A DNA stretch of 64,000 nucleotides, from the NCBI GenBank assembly GCA_036495095.1, contig DASXNK010000191.1:17865-81864 (forward strand), given 5' to 3'. The translations under genes were made by a program, and so were the position numbers. The notes under the pieces are model-generated. The model saw nothing but the letters and a program-made list of their open reading frames with translations. It was not told the DNA's origin and searched no databases. Shown one piece after another: positions 54,823 to 63,244 of this stretch. Position 1 is the stretch's first letter. The number at the start of each line of letters is the position of its first letter. Source of the DNA: Candidatus Dormiibacterota bacterium. GTDB lineage: Bacteria > Chloroflexota > Dormibacteria > Aeolococcales > Aeolococcaceae.

Positions 54823-55523
54823 TGGCGCGCTGGGGCCGGGCCCTGGGGCTGCTCCCCTCCGGCGCCGTGCGGGTGCTCGACTGCGGCTGCGCCTTCGGGT
54901 TCCTCACCCGCCGGCTGGCGCGCCGTCACCCCGAGGTCGCCGGTATCGACCTCGACCCCGGCTACGTCGCCCGCGCCCGCCGCGCCGTGCCCGGCGCCGA
55001 CATCCGCCTCGGCCCGGTGTCGCGGCTGCCCTGGCCCGACGGCCACTTCGACGCCGCCGTCTGCCTCGACGTGCTCGAGCACTGCCCCGACCCCGCGGCC
55101 GCCGCCGCCGAGCTCGCCCGGGTGCTCCGCCCCGGCGGCACCCTGGTGGCCAGCGTCCCCCATGCCGGGCTGCTCGGCGGCGCCGACTCGCTCAACGTGT
55201 ACGCGCGGCTGCGCCCGTCCGCCGAGCCGCCCACCGACGATCCCTCCTGGCGCGAGCGCCCCCACCACCGCCACTTCACGGCCGCCGAGCTCGCCGCGGT
55301 GCTCGGGCCGGAGTTCGAGGTCGACGCGGTGCGCTACAGCGGGCTGGGCGTGGCCGAGCTGCTCAACCTGCCGCTGCTGCTCGCCACCCGGGGGGTCTCA
55401 CGGCGGCTGCGCCCGCTCTACGCGGTGCTCCAGTACGCCTACTTCGGCCTCTACGTGCTCGAGGACATGCTGCCGATGACCCGCGCCGGCTACCACGTCA
55501 TGGTGCGGGCGCGGCGGCGCTGA
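54822..55523 (+). CDS. Class-I SAM-dependent methyltransferase in the carotenoid locus
   Basis: This 233-residue enzyme has the SAM-binding motif 'VRVLDCGCAFGFLTRRLA', 'GIDLDPGYVARAR', 'AAVCLDVLEHCPDP' and 'LRPGGTLVASVPHAG', typical of methyltransferase family 11. It overlaps the acyltransferase-like gene by one base (TGATG) and is the third gene of the plus-strand arm. It may methylate the carotenoid, its glycosyl group or a lipid intermediate; the substrate is inferred from context only. Confidence 0.75.
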   Translation: MARWGRALGLLPSGAVRVLDCGCAFGFLTRRLARRHPEVAGIDLDPGYVARARRAVPGADIRLGPVSRLPWPDGHFDAAVCLDVLEHCPDPAAAAAELARVLRPGGTLVASVPHAGLLGGADSLNVYARLRPSAEPPTDDPSWRERPHHRHFTAAELAAVLGPEFEVDAVRYSGLGVAELLNLPLLLATRGVSRRLRPLYAVLQYAYFGLYVLEDMLPMTRAGYHVMVRARRR

Positions 55524-55533
55524 CCCCGGCGGC

Positions 55534-56433
55534 TCAGCCGGTGGGGGCGCTGCCGAAGAGGGCGCCGAGCTCCTGGAGGCTGATCGTCCCGGTGGCGCTG
55601 GGGTGGGCGACGGTGATGTGCGCGCCGTGGTCGTAGAGGTGGGTGGAGCCGTCGGTGCTCACCTCGAGGACGCCGCCGAGGCCGGGGGTCGAGTGGCCGG
55701 AGAGGGTGGCGAGGCGGTCGAAGTCGAGGGAGACATCGGCGATGCTCGCCTCGCGCACCAGCGAGCCGGAGGCGCGGTCGACGTAGAAGGTGACGTCGGC
55801 GCGGTCGTAGTGGATCGCCTGGCCGACGCTGCTCGCCAGCCCCGAGGGCGCTCCCAGCCCGCTGAACAGCGAGCCCAGCAACCTGGTCGACAGCGTCGAC
55901 AGGTAGGCCTGGTCGAGGACGCCGTCGAAGCGCTCGGTGTCGACCCCGTCCTGGGTCGACCGCCCCCGGTCCTTGAGCCCGCCGATGTGGTCCGCGTACT
56001 CCTGCACCTGGTGGGTGGAGAAGGTGTCGGCGAGCCCCTGGAAGACGGGGGCCTCCTTGTAGTCCCTCCCGTCCGGCGACACGTAGACGGTGCCGTCGTA
56101 GAGCACGATGTGGATCCCCGACCGGCTGTCGGTCGAGAGCACCCCGCCGAGCCGCTTCGCGCTCTCCACGTCCTCCTTGATGGTCTGGTGCTGGGCCTGC
56201 TTCTTCCCGAAGCCCTGCCGGGCCGCCGCGGAGAGGCGCGAGGGGTCGAAGGTGATGGTCTGCGCGGTGTCGACGCGGAAGCTCCCCGAGGTCGAGCGCG
56301 ACGCCGCCCGGCTCACCGCCTGGGCGGGGCTCACCCCGGTGAGCGCGTCGCGCCCCTGGCCGCAGCCGGCGAGCGGCCCGGCGAGCACGGCGGTGACCGC
56401 GGCGGCGGCGAGCGGCGCGCGGCGCAGGGCCAT
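55534..56433 (-). CDS. LppX/LprAFG-like lipoprotein (paralogue)
   Basis: This 299-residue exported lipoprotein has a lipobox (LAGC, Cys about residue 24). The fold-pattern of its body matches the lipoprotein at 11706: 'VSRAASRSTSGSFRVD', 'VLYDGTVYVSPDGRDYKEA', 'VTFYVDRASGSLVREASI' and 'LYDHGAHITVAHPSA'. It should bind a lipid in the way described for LppX/LprG, though the ligand is unknown. TAGTGT ends 6 bases before the ATG at 56433. It converges with the methyltransferase gene. Confidence 0.72.
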   Translation of the reverse strand: MALRRAPLAAAAVTAVLAGPLAGCGQGRDALTGVSPAQAVSRAASRSTSGSFRVDTAQTITFDPSRLSAAARQGFGKKQAQHQTIKEDVESAKRLGGVLSTDSRSGIHIVLYDGTVYVSPDGRDYKEAPVFQGLADTFSTHQVQEYADHIGGLKDRGRSTQDGVDTERFDGVLDQAYLSTLSTRLLGSLFSGLGAPSGLASSVGQAIHYDRADVTFYVDRASGSLVREASIADVSLDFDRLATLSGHSTPGLGGVLEVSTDGSTHLYDHGAHITVAHPSATGTISLQELGALFGSAPTG

Positions 56434-56439
56434 GGGCCG

Positions 56440-56445
56440 ACACTA
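56440..56445 (-). promoter_or_regulatory. -10-like element TAGTGT, leaderless start
   Basis: On the minus strand TAGTGT ends 6 bases before ATG 56433. Confidence 0.4.
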
Positions 56446-56481
56446 GCGCACCGCCGCCGCCGGAGTCCGTGCGGCGCCCGC

Positions 56482-57009
56482 TCAGACGCGGCCGGCGAGG
56501 ACGGTGGCGAGCTTGACCAGCTCGTCCTGGGTGACTCCCTTGTGGGCGCTGCTGAGCACCGCGAAGGTCGCACCCCGCGAGAGGTAGACGGCCACGCCCA
56601 GGCCCCCGGGCTTGGAGAGGCGGGCGCTGTCGCCGACCCCGCTCAGGGGCGGGCCCCCGGACTGCTCGACGTCGCCGCGCGCGGCCGCGACGCTCTGCCG
56701 GATCACCACCTGCACGGTGAGCACGGGCACGCTGGCGCCGCCGGTGGTCGGCGTGTAGGTGCAGAACGAGCCCAGCTGCGGATCCGACCGCGGGCTCGCC
56801 GCGACCGGCCCGCTTCCCAGCGTCGACTGCACCTCCGCCGGCGAGAGCAGGCGGCAGGCGTTGCCGAAGTCCTTCGCAGGTCCGACCTCCAGGCCCGGCG
56901 GTGTCCGGACGGGCCCGCCGGGGGTCGGGGTCGAGCCGCTGTCGCCGCTGCCGCAGCCGGCGAGCAGCGCCACCAGTCCCACCGCGCCGAGCATCAGCCT
57001 CGCGTTCAC
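56482..57009 (-). CDS. Small lipoprotein (DUF3558-like)
   Basis: This 175-residue exported protein has a lipobox LLAGC and a Pro/Thr-rich linker. 'ACRLLSPAEVQSTLGSGPVA' is the pattern of DUF3558-type lipoproteins in actinobacteria, and 'DSARLSKPGGLGVAVYLSRG' closes the domain. Its GTG start is 2 bases after the stop of the upstream dienelactone hydrolase gene, so they are co-transcribed. Function unknown; a small binding or sensing domain is likely. Confidence 0.6.
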   Translation of the reverse strand: MNARLMLGAVGLVALLAGCGSGDSGSTPTPGGPVRTPPGLEVGPAKDFGNACRLLSPAEVQSTLGSGPVAASPRSDPQLGSFCTYTPTTGGASVPVLTVQVVIRQSVAAARGDVEQSGGPPLSGVGDSARLSKPGGLGVAVYLSRGATFAVLSSAHKGVTQDELVKLATVLAGRV

Positions 57010-57011
57010 GG

Positions 57012-57695
57012 CTAGCCCAGGTGACGGTGCAGGAAGGCCACGGTGAGCGCCCACGAGCGCTGCGCCGCCTCGGCGTCGTGCACCTCGGGGCGGGTGTCGT
57101 TGAAGAAGGCGTGGTCGGTGCCCGGGTACCAGTGGAACTCCGCCTCCACCCCGGCCTCGCGCAGCCGCTGCTCCAGCGGGTCGACGGCCTCGTGGCCGGC
57201 GAAGTGGTCGTTCTCGGCGAAGTGGCCCAGCACCGCGGCGCGGATCCGGCTCAGGTCGGGCTGCGCCTCCGGCCAGGGGGCGACGCCGTAGTAGACGACG
57301 CAGGCCCTCACCTCGGGTCGCAGCGAGGCGAGGTAGAGGGCGAGGCCGCCGCCCATGCAGAAGCCGACGGTGCCGACGCCGTCGCCGGTGGTGTGCTCGC
57401 TGCCGAGCAGCCAGGTCACCGCGCCGCTGAGGTCGCGGCCGGCCTCGTCGATCCTCAGCTCCATCATCTTCTTGGCCGCCTCGTCGGGCTCGGTCGTGGT
57501 CTCGCCGTGGAAGAGGTCGGCGGCCAGCGCGGTGAAGCCCTCGGCGGCGAGGCGGTCGCACACGTCCTCGATGTGGGGCACCAGCCCCCACCACTCCTGG
57601 ATGACGACCACGCCGGGACCCCTGCCGCCCTCGGGGGTGGCCAGGTAGCCAGGGCAGGTGTGCCCGTTGCTGGGGAAGGTGATCCGCTCGCCCAC
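57012..57695 (-). CDS. Dienelactone hydrolase-family alpha/beta hydrolase
   Basis: This 227-residue hydrolase has the Cys-Asp-His triad of dienelactone hydrolases: 'VGFCMGGGLALY' (nucleophile Cys), 'AENDHFAG' (Asp) and 'GTDHAFFNDTR' (His), plus 'IQEWWGLVPHIEDVCDRLA' near the start. These enzymes open lactones in aromatic degradation or act as general esterases. No chlorocatechol genes are near, so the substrate is open. GTG 57695 is chosen because of the strong GAGGAGG 6 bases upstream. It forms an operon with the small lipoprotein. Confidence 0.85.
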   Translation of the reverse strand: MGERITFPSNGHTCPGYLATPEGGRGPGVVVIQEWWGLVPHIEDVCDRLAAEGFTALAADLFHGETTTEPDEAAKKMMELRIDEAGRDLSGAVTWLLGSEHTTGDGVGTVGFCMGGGLALYLASLRPEVRACVVYYGVAPWPEAQPDLSRIRAAVLGHFAENDHFAGHEAVDPLEQRLREAGVEAEFHWYPGTDHAFFNDTRPEVHDAEAAQRSWALTVAFLHRHLG

Positions 57696-57832
57696 CGCCG
57701 TCCTCCTCGCCTCGAGATGTTGCGTCCGCGACCGCGCGGAGGATAGTGCAGGTGTCACCGGTCGGCGTGCGTTGTCCCAGTACCGGGCGCCGGCCCACGA
57801 TCGTCGCTCGGGCTCAGGGAAGGGAAGAGGAG

Positions 57833-58573
57833 ATGAGAGGACGGCTGGTCGCGGTGCTGGCGCTGGTCGCCGCCGTGGCGGTGAGCGCCACCGCCGGTGG
57901 CCCCGCCGCCATGGCGAAGGCGAAGAAGGTCAAGCCGGGCACGTCGTTCACCGTCTGGGTGCAGACCGTCGACTCCTGCAAGCAGGCGCTGCCCGCCGCC
58001 GCCTACCTGCTCACCGGGGGTGGCACCACCCGCACCGCCGAGGCGCCCGCGGGGAGGAAGAGGACGATCGTCCCCACCGCCGCCTGCCCGCTGCTCCACG
58101 GCAACTGCGCCGCGGTGCCGGTGGGGTGCGTCAGCTTCACCGGGCTGCCCGCGGGCACCTACACGCTGACCACCACCAGGACGCCGCCGCCGGACAGGAC
58201 CGATCCCGAGGGCTTCGCACCCTGCCAGGGCGGCAGCGCCTGCCGCTCGCAGGTGGCGACCATCACCGTGGCGGCCTCCGGCGCGGTGCAGGGTGCGGTC
58301 ACCGACGTCTACCCGGACGGGGTCAGCGAGACCTTCCCCTCGGCCTCGAGCTACTTCCCCGGCACCCCCACCGACCCGGTGGTCTTCCACGACTTCGGCC
58401 TCGCCGCGCCCGGGTTCGCGCCCCAGTGCGACGGCGACTCCGACGCCGACGACCACCTCACCGGCAACATGCGTGGCCACTGCGGGTACCCGGAGGCCGA
58501 CGAGGCCGCCGCCTGCCAGCCCTACCCCTGGAGCTGCGCGACCGCCGCAGCCAGCCCGGCCGCGAAGCCGTAG
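57833..58573 (+). CDS. Exported cysteine-rich protein, unknown
   Basis: This 246-residue protein begins with a signal peptide (about residues 1-27) and then has a domain with about ten cysteines, e.g. 'VDSCKQALPAAAYLL' and 'ACPLLHGNCAAVPVGCVSFT'. The cysteine spacing implies a disulfide-rich, extracellular beta-type fold (a collagen-binding or prealbumin-like domain is possible, 'GLPAGTYTLTTTRTP'). A good GGGAAGAGGAG ribosome-binding site decides ATG 57833. It is divergent from the dienelactone hydrolase and converges with the DUF3052 gene. I do not recognise the family. Confidence 0.6.
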   Translation: MRGRLVAVLALVAAVAVSATAGGPAAMAKAKKVKPGTSFTVWVQTVDSCKQALPAAAYLLTGGGTTRTAEAPAGRKRTIVPTAACPLLHGNCAAVPVGCVSFTGLPAGTYTLTTTRTPPPDRTDPEGFAPCQGGSACRSQVATITVAASGAVQGAVTDVYPDGVSETFPSASSYFPGTPTDPVVFHDFGLAAPGFAPQCDGDSDADDHLTGNMRGHCGYPEADEAAACQPYPWSCATAAASPAAKP

Positions 58574-58579
58574 GCGCCA

Positions 58580-58987
58580 CTACCGGGACGCGCGCAGCCG
58601 GCGCCGCCAGACGAAGCGCAGCCCCGACCAGTCCTCGTCGAGCGCAGCCACCTTGGTGTCGACCAGCCCGCAGGGAAGGATGTCCTCGCGCAGCCGGTTC
58701 TCGGTGATGTCGCTGACATGACCGCCGGCGCGCCGCGGCCAGGCGATCCAGAGCGAGCCCTCGCGGTGGATCGCCTCCCGCAGTGCCGGAAGCCGCTCCA
58801 CCAGCAGCTTCCGCTCGCGGAGGAAGGCGAGCACCACGTCGTGCGCCCCGGCGAGCTCGGCCTCGACCACGACGCCGTCGGGCAGCTCTGGGATCGCCCA
58901 GCCCGCCGGCGCGTCGACGACCGCGACCGACGCGCCCGGCCGGATGCCGAGCTTGCGCGCCAGCGGCGTGCCCGAGTACCCCGCCAT
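58580..58987 (-). CDS. DUF3052-family protein
   Basis: This 135-residue cytosolic protein has the pattern 'GYSGTPLARKLGIRPGASVA', 'LRERKLLVERLPALREAIHR', 'SLWIAWPRR' and a closing 'VDTKVAALDEDWSGLRFVWR'. All are typical of DUF3052, a widespread family of unknown function. The ATG follows the EF-G-like gene stop by 11 bases, so it is probably co-transcribed with that gene. No catalytic residue is obvious. Confidence 0.8.
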   Translation of the reverse strand: MAGYSGTPLARKLGIRPGASVAVVDAPAGWAIPELPDGVVVEAELAGAHDVVLAFLRERKLLVERLPALREAIHREGSLWIAWPRRAGGHVSDITENRLREDILPCGLVDTKVAALDEDWSGLRFVWRRRLRASR

Positions 58988-58998
58988 CCGGCGACCGG

Positions 58999-61080
58999 CT
59001 ACGACGCCTGGGCCGCGTGCTCCTTCCGGTACTCGTCGATGAGATGCTGGGCGACCTGCGGTGGCACCTCCTCGAAGTGGGAGAACTCCATCGTGTAGCG
59101 ACCCCGTCCCTGGGTGACGGCGCGCAGGTCGATGGGGAACGTGTACATCTCCGACTGGGGCACCTGGGCGGTCACCTCGGAGCGGCCGTCGCCGGTGGGG
59201 TTCATCCCCGCCACCCGTCCGCGGCGGCTGTTGAGGATGCCGATGGCGTCGCCCATCAGCCGCTCCGGCACCACCACGCGGACGTTGACCACCGGCTCGA
59301 GCAGCACCGGCCTCGCCTCCTGCACCGCCTTGCGCATGGCGATGGCCCCCGCGGTCTGGAAGGCGATGTCCTTGCCGTCCACGGGATGGGTGCTGCCGTC
59401 GACCAGCCGCACCTTGACGTCGACGATCGGATACCCGGCCACCGCACCCTGGGCGAGGGTCTGCTTCACCCCCTTCTCCACCGAGGGGCGGAACTGCTGG
59501 GGGATGGAGCCGCCGAAGATCTTGTCCTGCCATTCGTACCCGCCGCCGCGTGGCAGCGGCTCGATCTCGATGGTGCAGTCGCCGTACTGCCCGGCACCGC
59601 CGGTCTGCTTCTTGTGCTTGTGCTGCACCTTGGCGGTCCCGGTGATGGTCTCGCGGTACGCGATCCTCGGGGTCGAGAGGGTGGCGTCGACGCCGTAGCG
59701 GCGCTTGATCCGCTCCAGGCTGACGTCGAGGTGGGTGTCGCCGAGGCCGTGGACCACCTCCTCGCCGGTGGCGGGGTCGCGGCCGAGGGTGAAGGTGAGG
59801 TCCTCGTCGGCCTGCCGGGCGAGGGCGCTGTGGATCTTGTCCTCGTCGCCCTTGCTCCGCGCGGCGATCGCCATCGTGTAGGCGGCGGCGGGATAGGCGA
59901 TCGGCGGGAGGGTGACCGGCGTGTCCCGGGCGCAGAGGGTGTCGCCGGTGGCGGTGACCGCGAGCTTGGTGACCGCGCCGATGTCGCCGGCGGGGATGTC
60001 GCTGGCGGTGACCACCTGCTTGCCCATCGGCCGGCCGAGGCCGCTGAGCCGCTCCTCCTGGCCCCTCTGGACGTTGAACGGATGCGAGTCGGCACGCATG
60101 GTGCCGCGGAGCACCCGGAAGTAGCTGACCCTCCCGAAGGGGTCGGACGTGGTCTTGAAGACCTGGGCGACGAGCGGGCCGTTGGGATCGCACTCGATCT
60201 CGACCGGCCGGTCGTGGGCGTCGACCCCGGTGTGCACTCGCTCCTTCGGAGAGGGGAGGAAGCGGTTGATGGCGTCGAGCACGGTGCTGGAGCCCTTCAG
60301 CAGCGGCGATGCGGTGGGCATGATCGGGATCAGGCTGCCCCGCAGCGCCGCGGTGTGGAGGGCGCCGTGGACCTCGTCGACGGTGAGCTCGATGCCCTCC
60401 AGGTACTTCTCCAGCAGGGCGTCGTCGGTCTCGGCGGCGGCGTCGACCAGCGCCGAGTGGGCCCGCTCCACCTCGTCGCGCATGTTCTCGGGGAGCGGCA
60501 CCTCCGTGCAGCCGCCCTGGGCGTCGAACTCGTAGGCCCGATCGTCGACCAGGTCCACGAAGCCGCGGAAGCTCTCGGCGGAGCCGATCGGCACGGCGAC
60601 CGCGATGGCCCTGCGCCCCAGCTGCTCACGGAGGGCGTCGACGGTGGCCTCGTAGGCGGCGTTCTCCTTGTCCATCTTCGTCACCACCACCAGCGCCGGC
60701 ATCCGCGCCTCGCTGATCCGCTCCCAGGCGAACTCGGCGCCGACCGGGACGGTGCCGGTGGCGCCGACCACGAGCAGCGCGGAGTCGGCGGCGGCGAGCG
60801 CCTGCACCACCTCGCCGGCGAAGTCCGGGAACCCGGGGGTGTCGAGCAGGTTGATGCGCACCCCGTTCCAGTCGCAGTGGGCGACCGCGGTGGTGATGCT
60901 GATCGAGCGCCGCTGCTCCTCGGGTTCGAAGTCGAGGATGGAGGTGCCCTGGTCGGTCGAGCCCAGCCGCGCGGTGGCGCCGGCCACGTGCATCAGCGCC
61001 TCACAGAGCGTGGTCTTGCCGTCATGGCTGTGCCCCAGCACGGCGACGGAACGGATGCGCTCGGGCGTGGGCGACGGCAT
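58999..61080 (-). CDS. EF-G-like translational GTPase (EF-G2 type)
   Basis: This 693-residue GTPase has a Walker A-type G1 motif 'GHSHDGKTTLCEAL', G3 'LLDTPGFPDFAGEVVQAL' and G4 'VVTKMDKENAAYE' (Thr in place of the usual Asn). EF-G domains III-V follow, with 'HGLGDTHLDVSLERIKRRYG' and 'SRRGRVAGMNPTG'. The switch-I region departs from classical EF-G ('RRSISITTAV' instead of RGITI). It resembles the second EF-G of mycobacteria (FusA2/EF-G2), whose role (recycling or a stress-linked function) differs from normal translocation. GGAGGAG precedes the ATG. The DUF3052 gene follows. Confidence 0.85.
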   Translation of the reverse strand: MPSPTPERIRSVAVLGHSHDGKTTLCEALMHVAGATARLGSTDQGTSILDFEPEEQRRSISITTAVAHCDWNGVRINLLDTPGFPDFAGEVVQALAAADSALLVVGATGTVPVGAEFAWERISEARMPALVVVTKMDKENAAYEATVDALREQLGRRAIAVAVPIGSAESFRGFVDLVDDRAYEFDAQGGCTEVPLPENMRDEVERAHSALVDAAAETDDALLEKYLEGIELTVDEVHGALHTAALRGSLIPIMPTASPLLKGSSTVLDAINRFLPSPKERVHTGVDAHDRPVEIECDPNGPLVAQVFKTTSDPFGRVSYFRVLRGTMRADSHPFNVQRGQEERLSGLGRPMGKQVVTASDIPAGDIGAVTKLAVTATGDTLCARDTPVTLPPIAYPAAAYTMAIAARSKGDEDKIHSALARQADEDLTFTLGRDPATGEEVVHGLGDTHLDVSLERIKRRYGVDATLSTPRIAYRETITGTAKVQHKHKKQTGGAGQYGDCTIEIEPLPRGGGYEWQDKIFGGSIPQQFRPSVEKGVKQTLAQGAVAGYPIVDVKVRLVDGSTHPVDGKDIAFQTAGAIAMRKAVQEARPVLLEPVVNVRVVVPERLMGDAIGILNSRRGRVAGMNPTGDGRSEVTAQVPQSEMYTFPIDLRAVTQGRGRYTMEFSHFEEVPPQVAQHLIDEYRKEHAAQAS

Positions 61081-61214
61081 GGCTCGACTCCTCCCCACCA
61101 GGTCTGCCGGTCGAAAGCGCACATGGTAGTTGCTGGATTCCGTTCGTTCCACCCACAACATGGGCGGGCGCTCCGAGGGTGGGAACGAGCCGCTCGACCG
61201 CGGCCCGCAAGCAC

Positions 61215-61220
61215 TATCGT
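61215..61220 (+). promoter_or_regulatory. -10-like element TATCGT before a lipoprotein
   Basis: TATCGT ends 12 bases before ATG 61233, so the leader would be very short or absent. It is the third occurrence of this hexamer near a gene start in the window. Confidence 0.4.
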
Positions 61221-61232
61221 TGCGGGCGCGCC

Positions 61233-61721
61233 ATGCCCCGCATCCCCGTCGCCACCCTCTGCGCGCCGGTGGTCGCAGCGCTGACCGCATGCGGGTCGGC
61301 CGCGGCCCCGACCGTCCACTGCAGCACTCCCACGCGCTCCGATCCCCCCACTCCGAACGCGGTCGCCGGGGTGGTGGGCTTCGCCGCCGATCGGGGCTGG
61401 CTGGAGGGCGCGGGTGCGATCGCGTTCACCGCCACCGTCCGAGGCCCCGCACGCTTCCGGGCCGACTGCGCCGGCCCCCTCCAGGTCGTGGTCAGCGACT
61501 CGGCCGACATCCACGTGTTCTCCGCGGCGCCGCCGGCGGTGCGGGGGGTGCCCTGCGGGGTGGTGAACCTGCCCCGCGGCCGCTCGGCGGAGTACGAGCT
61601 GAGCTGGCGGGTCGACTCCAGCCTCCCCTCGGGCCTGTACGAGGCCACCCTCGTCCTCGGCGACCAGCCCGCCGCCACCCTGCAGCTGCGGCTCGGCCGG
61701 GCCGACCCGGTCTGCCGCTAA
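61233..61721 (+). CDS. Small exported lipoprotein
   Basis: This 162-residue protein has a lipobox LTAC. Its mature part carries five further cysteines, and the beta-rich domain 'RSAEYELSWRVDSSLPSGLY' with 'VVVSDSADIHVFSAAPPAVR' looks like an immunoglobulin-like or intracellular-proteinase-inhibitor-like fold. TATCGT lies 12 bases before the ATG at 61233. It is divergent from the EF-G-like gene and its 3' end overlaps the convergent methyltransferase by 4 bases. No family is recognised. Confidence 0.6.
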   Translation: MPRIPVATLCAPVVAALTACGSAAAPTVHCSTPTRSDPPTPNAVAGVVGFAADRGWLEGAGAIAFTATVRGPARFRADCAGPLQVVVSDSADIHVFSAAPPAVRGVPCGVVNLPRGRSAEYELSWRVDSSLPSGLYEATLVLGDQPAATLQLRLGRADPVCR

Positions 61722-62551
61722 CGCTCCGCCACCACCAGCAGCGTCTCCGACAGGCCGGTGGCGCGATAGCGGGTCCAGCCGTCGTGGACGGCGCGCACCC
61801 GCAGCCCGGCGCGGGCGAAGAGCGCGGGCACCTCGGCGAGGGTGGTCAGCTGCCCGGTGGTCTGCTGGACGGCGACGCTGCCGTCGTCGAGGATGCCGAT
61901 CTCGCGGAGCACGAAGGTCCGCCGGCGCTCGTCGTAGAGGGTGTCGGTGAGCAGCAGGTGGGGGCGGTCGGACACCAGCGAGCGCGGGACCACGTCCCAG
62001 GCGGTGATCCGCCCGGGCGGGTGGTCGGGCCGCACCCGGAGCTCGGCGACGAGGCGGCCCCCGGGGCGCAGCGCGGCGGCGAGCCGGCGCAGCACCGCCA
62101 CCTGCTCGCGGCGGGCGAAGGCCTCGAGGATGAAGTACACGAGGATCACCGCGTCGAAGTCGCCGTGGCCCTCCAGGCTGCGCAGATCGGCGCGGCGGAA
62201 CTCCGCCGCCACCCCCGCCTCGCGGGCGAGGATGCGGGCGTGGCGCAGCACCGGCTCGCCGGTGTCGACGCCGACCACGTCCCAGCCGAGCCTGGCGAGA
62301 CGGACGGCGTAGAGGCCCGGCCCGCAGCCGGCGTCGAGCAGCCGTCCCGGCGGCGGGGCGATCAGCCGGGCGAGCCGGGCGACGTGGCGCTCGATCACGG
62401 GGATGCGGCGGCTGGCGCCGTCGTGCCTCTGGTCGAGGTGCTCGCGGAGCAGCCGCCGGCTCATCACCGGGTCGCCCCAGTCGAGCTCGGCGGCGGCGTC
62501 GAAGGCGGTGGGGAGCCGCGGGATCGCCGAGGGACGCAGCGGTCGTCTCAT
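61718..62551 (-). CDS. Class-I SAM-dependent methyltransferase
   Basis: This 277-residue enzyme has motif I 'LLDAGCGPGLYAVRLARLG', the acidic loop 'VVGVDTGEPVLRHARILA' and 'LRPGGRLVAELRV', the pattern of methyltransferase family 25. The N-terminal ~60 residues form a cap of unknown role. Small-molecule methyltransferase is all that can be said. ATG 62551 follows TACCGT by 8 bases; it is divergent from the PlsY-like gene, whose own hexamer is only a few bases away. Confidence 0.8.
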   Translation of the reverse strand: MRRPLRPSAIPRLPTAFDAAAELDWGDPVMSRRLLREHLDQRHDGASRRIPVIERHVARLARLIAPPPGRLLDAGCGPGLYAVRLARLGWDVVGVDTGEPVLRHARILAREAGVAAEFRRADLRSLEGHGDFDAVILVYFILEAFARREQVAVLRRLAAALRPGGRLVAELRVRPDHPPGRITAWDVVPRSLVSDRPHLLLTDTLYDERRRTFVLREIGILDDGSVAVQQTTGQLTTLAEVPALFARAGLRVRAVHDGWTRYRATGLSETLLVVAER

Positions 62552-62559
62552 GCCCGCGT

Positions 62560-62572
62560 ACGGTAGTACTCT
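62560..62572. promoter_or_regulatory. Back-to-back -10-like elements for a divergent leaderless pair
   Basis: TACCGT on the minus strand (62565-62560) ends 8 bases before ATG 62551, and TACTCT on the plus strand (62567-62572) ends 6 bases before GTG 62579. The two starts are only 27 bases apart, so one small region would serve both directions. Confidence 0.45.
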
Positions 62573-62578
62573 CGTTGC

Positions 62579-63244
62579 GTGACGCCCCCTCACTGGTTGG
62601 TGCTGGTCGCCGGAGCGCTGATCGGCGGCTACCTGGTGGGGAGCCTTCCGGTGGCCTGGCTGGTGGTCCGGCGCGGTCGCGGCATCGACCTCCGGCAGAC
62701 CGGTCGCGGTCGGGCCGGCGCGCTCGACGCCCTCGCCGCCGGCGGCCTCCGCGCCGCCGCCCTCACCGTGGTGCTGGAGCTGATCAAGGGCGCGGTGGTC
62801 GGCCTGGGGGCGCGCGTCTACGACGGTGACCCCTGGTTCGCCGCCACCGCGATCGCCGGCTGCGTGGTCGGCGACGCCTTTCCCATCGGGATCCGCCGCG
62901 GCCGCCGCGGCATCGTCCCGCTGGTGGCGGGGGTGGTGGCGGCGCTGCCCTCGGTCTGGTGGGCGGGGCTGATCATCGCCCTCCCCGGGGTGGTGCTGCT
63001 CGGCCTGCGCGGCCGCGCCTTCGAGCAGCTCGTCGCCCTCTGCGTGCCCCTGGGGCTGCTCCTCGGCACCCGCGACGCGCGCACCCTGGGGCCCGCCGCG
63101 GTGATCGTGGTCGCCCTGGTCGCCCGCAACCGGATGCGCATCCGGCAGCGCCGGGAGGCGCGCCGCCGGACCGAGCTCGGCGCCGCCGCCGTGCCCCTGG
63201 TCGTCGAGCCACCCCGGGGCCCTGGTAGGCTCCCCGATTCGTGA
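62579..63244 (+). CDS. PlsY-like membrane protein with a degenerate active site
   Basis: This 221-residue protein has about five or six helices and the PlsY topology, with 'LIGGYLVGSLPVAWLVVRRG' at the start. However, the usual PlsY active-site loop (GSGNxGATN) reads 'DLRQTGRGRAGALDAL', and other conserved Gly/His sites are altered. PlsY transfers acyl-phosphate (from PlsX) to glycerol-3-phosphate; this protein may have a related but different function or be non-catalytic. GTG 62579 follows TACTCT by 6 bases. The 3' end overlaps the dedA gene (GTGA). Confidence 0.7.
   Translation: MTPPHWLVLVAGALIGGYLVGSLPVAWLVVRRGRGIDLRQTGRGRAGALDALAAGGLRAAALTVVLELIKGAVVGLGARVYDGDPWFAATAIAGCVVGDAFPIGIRRGRRGIVPLVAGVVAALPSVWWAGLIIALPGVVLLGLRGRAFEQLVALCVPLGLLLGTRDARTLGPAAVIVVALVARNRMRIRQRREARRRTELGAAAVPLVVEPPRGPGRLPDS
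63226..63231 (+). promoter_or_regulatory. -10-like element TAGGCT before dedA
   Basis: TAGGCT ends 9 bases before GTG 63241. It lies in the end of the PlsY-like gene, so dedA may also have its own leaderless promoter. Confidence 0.3.
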
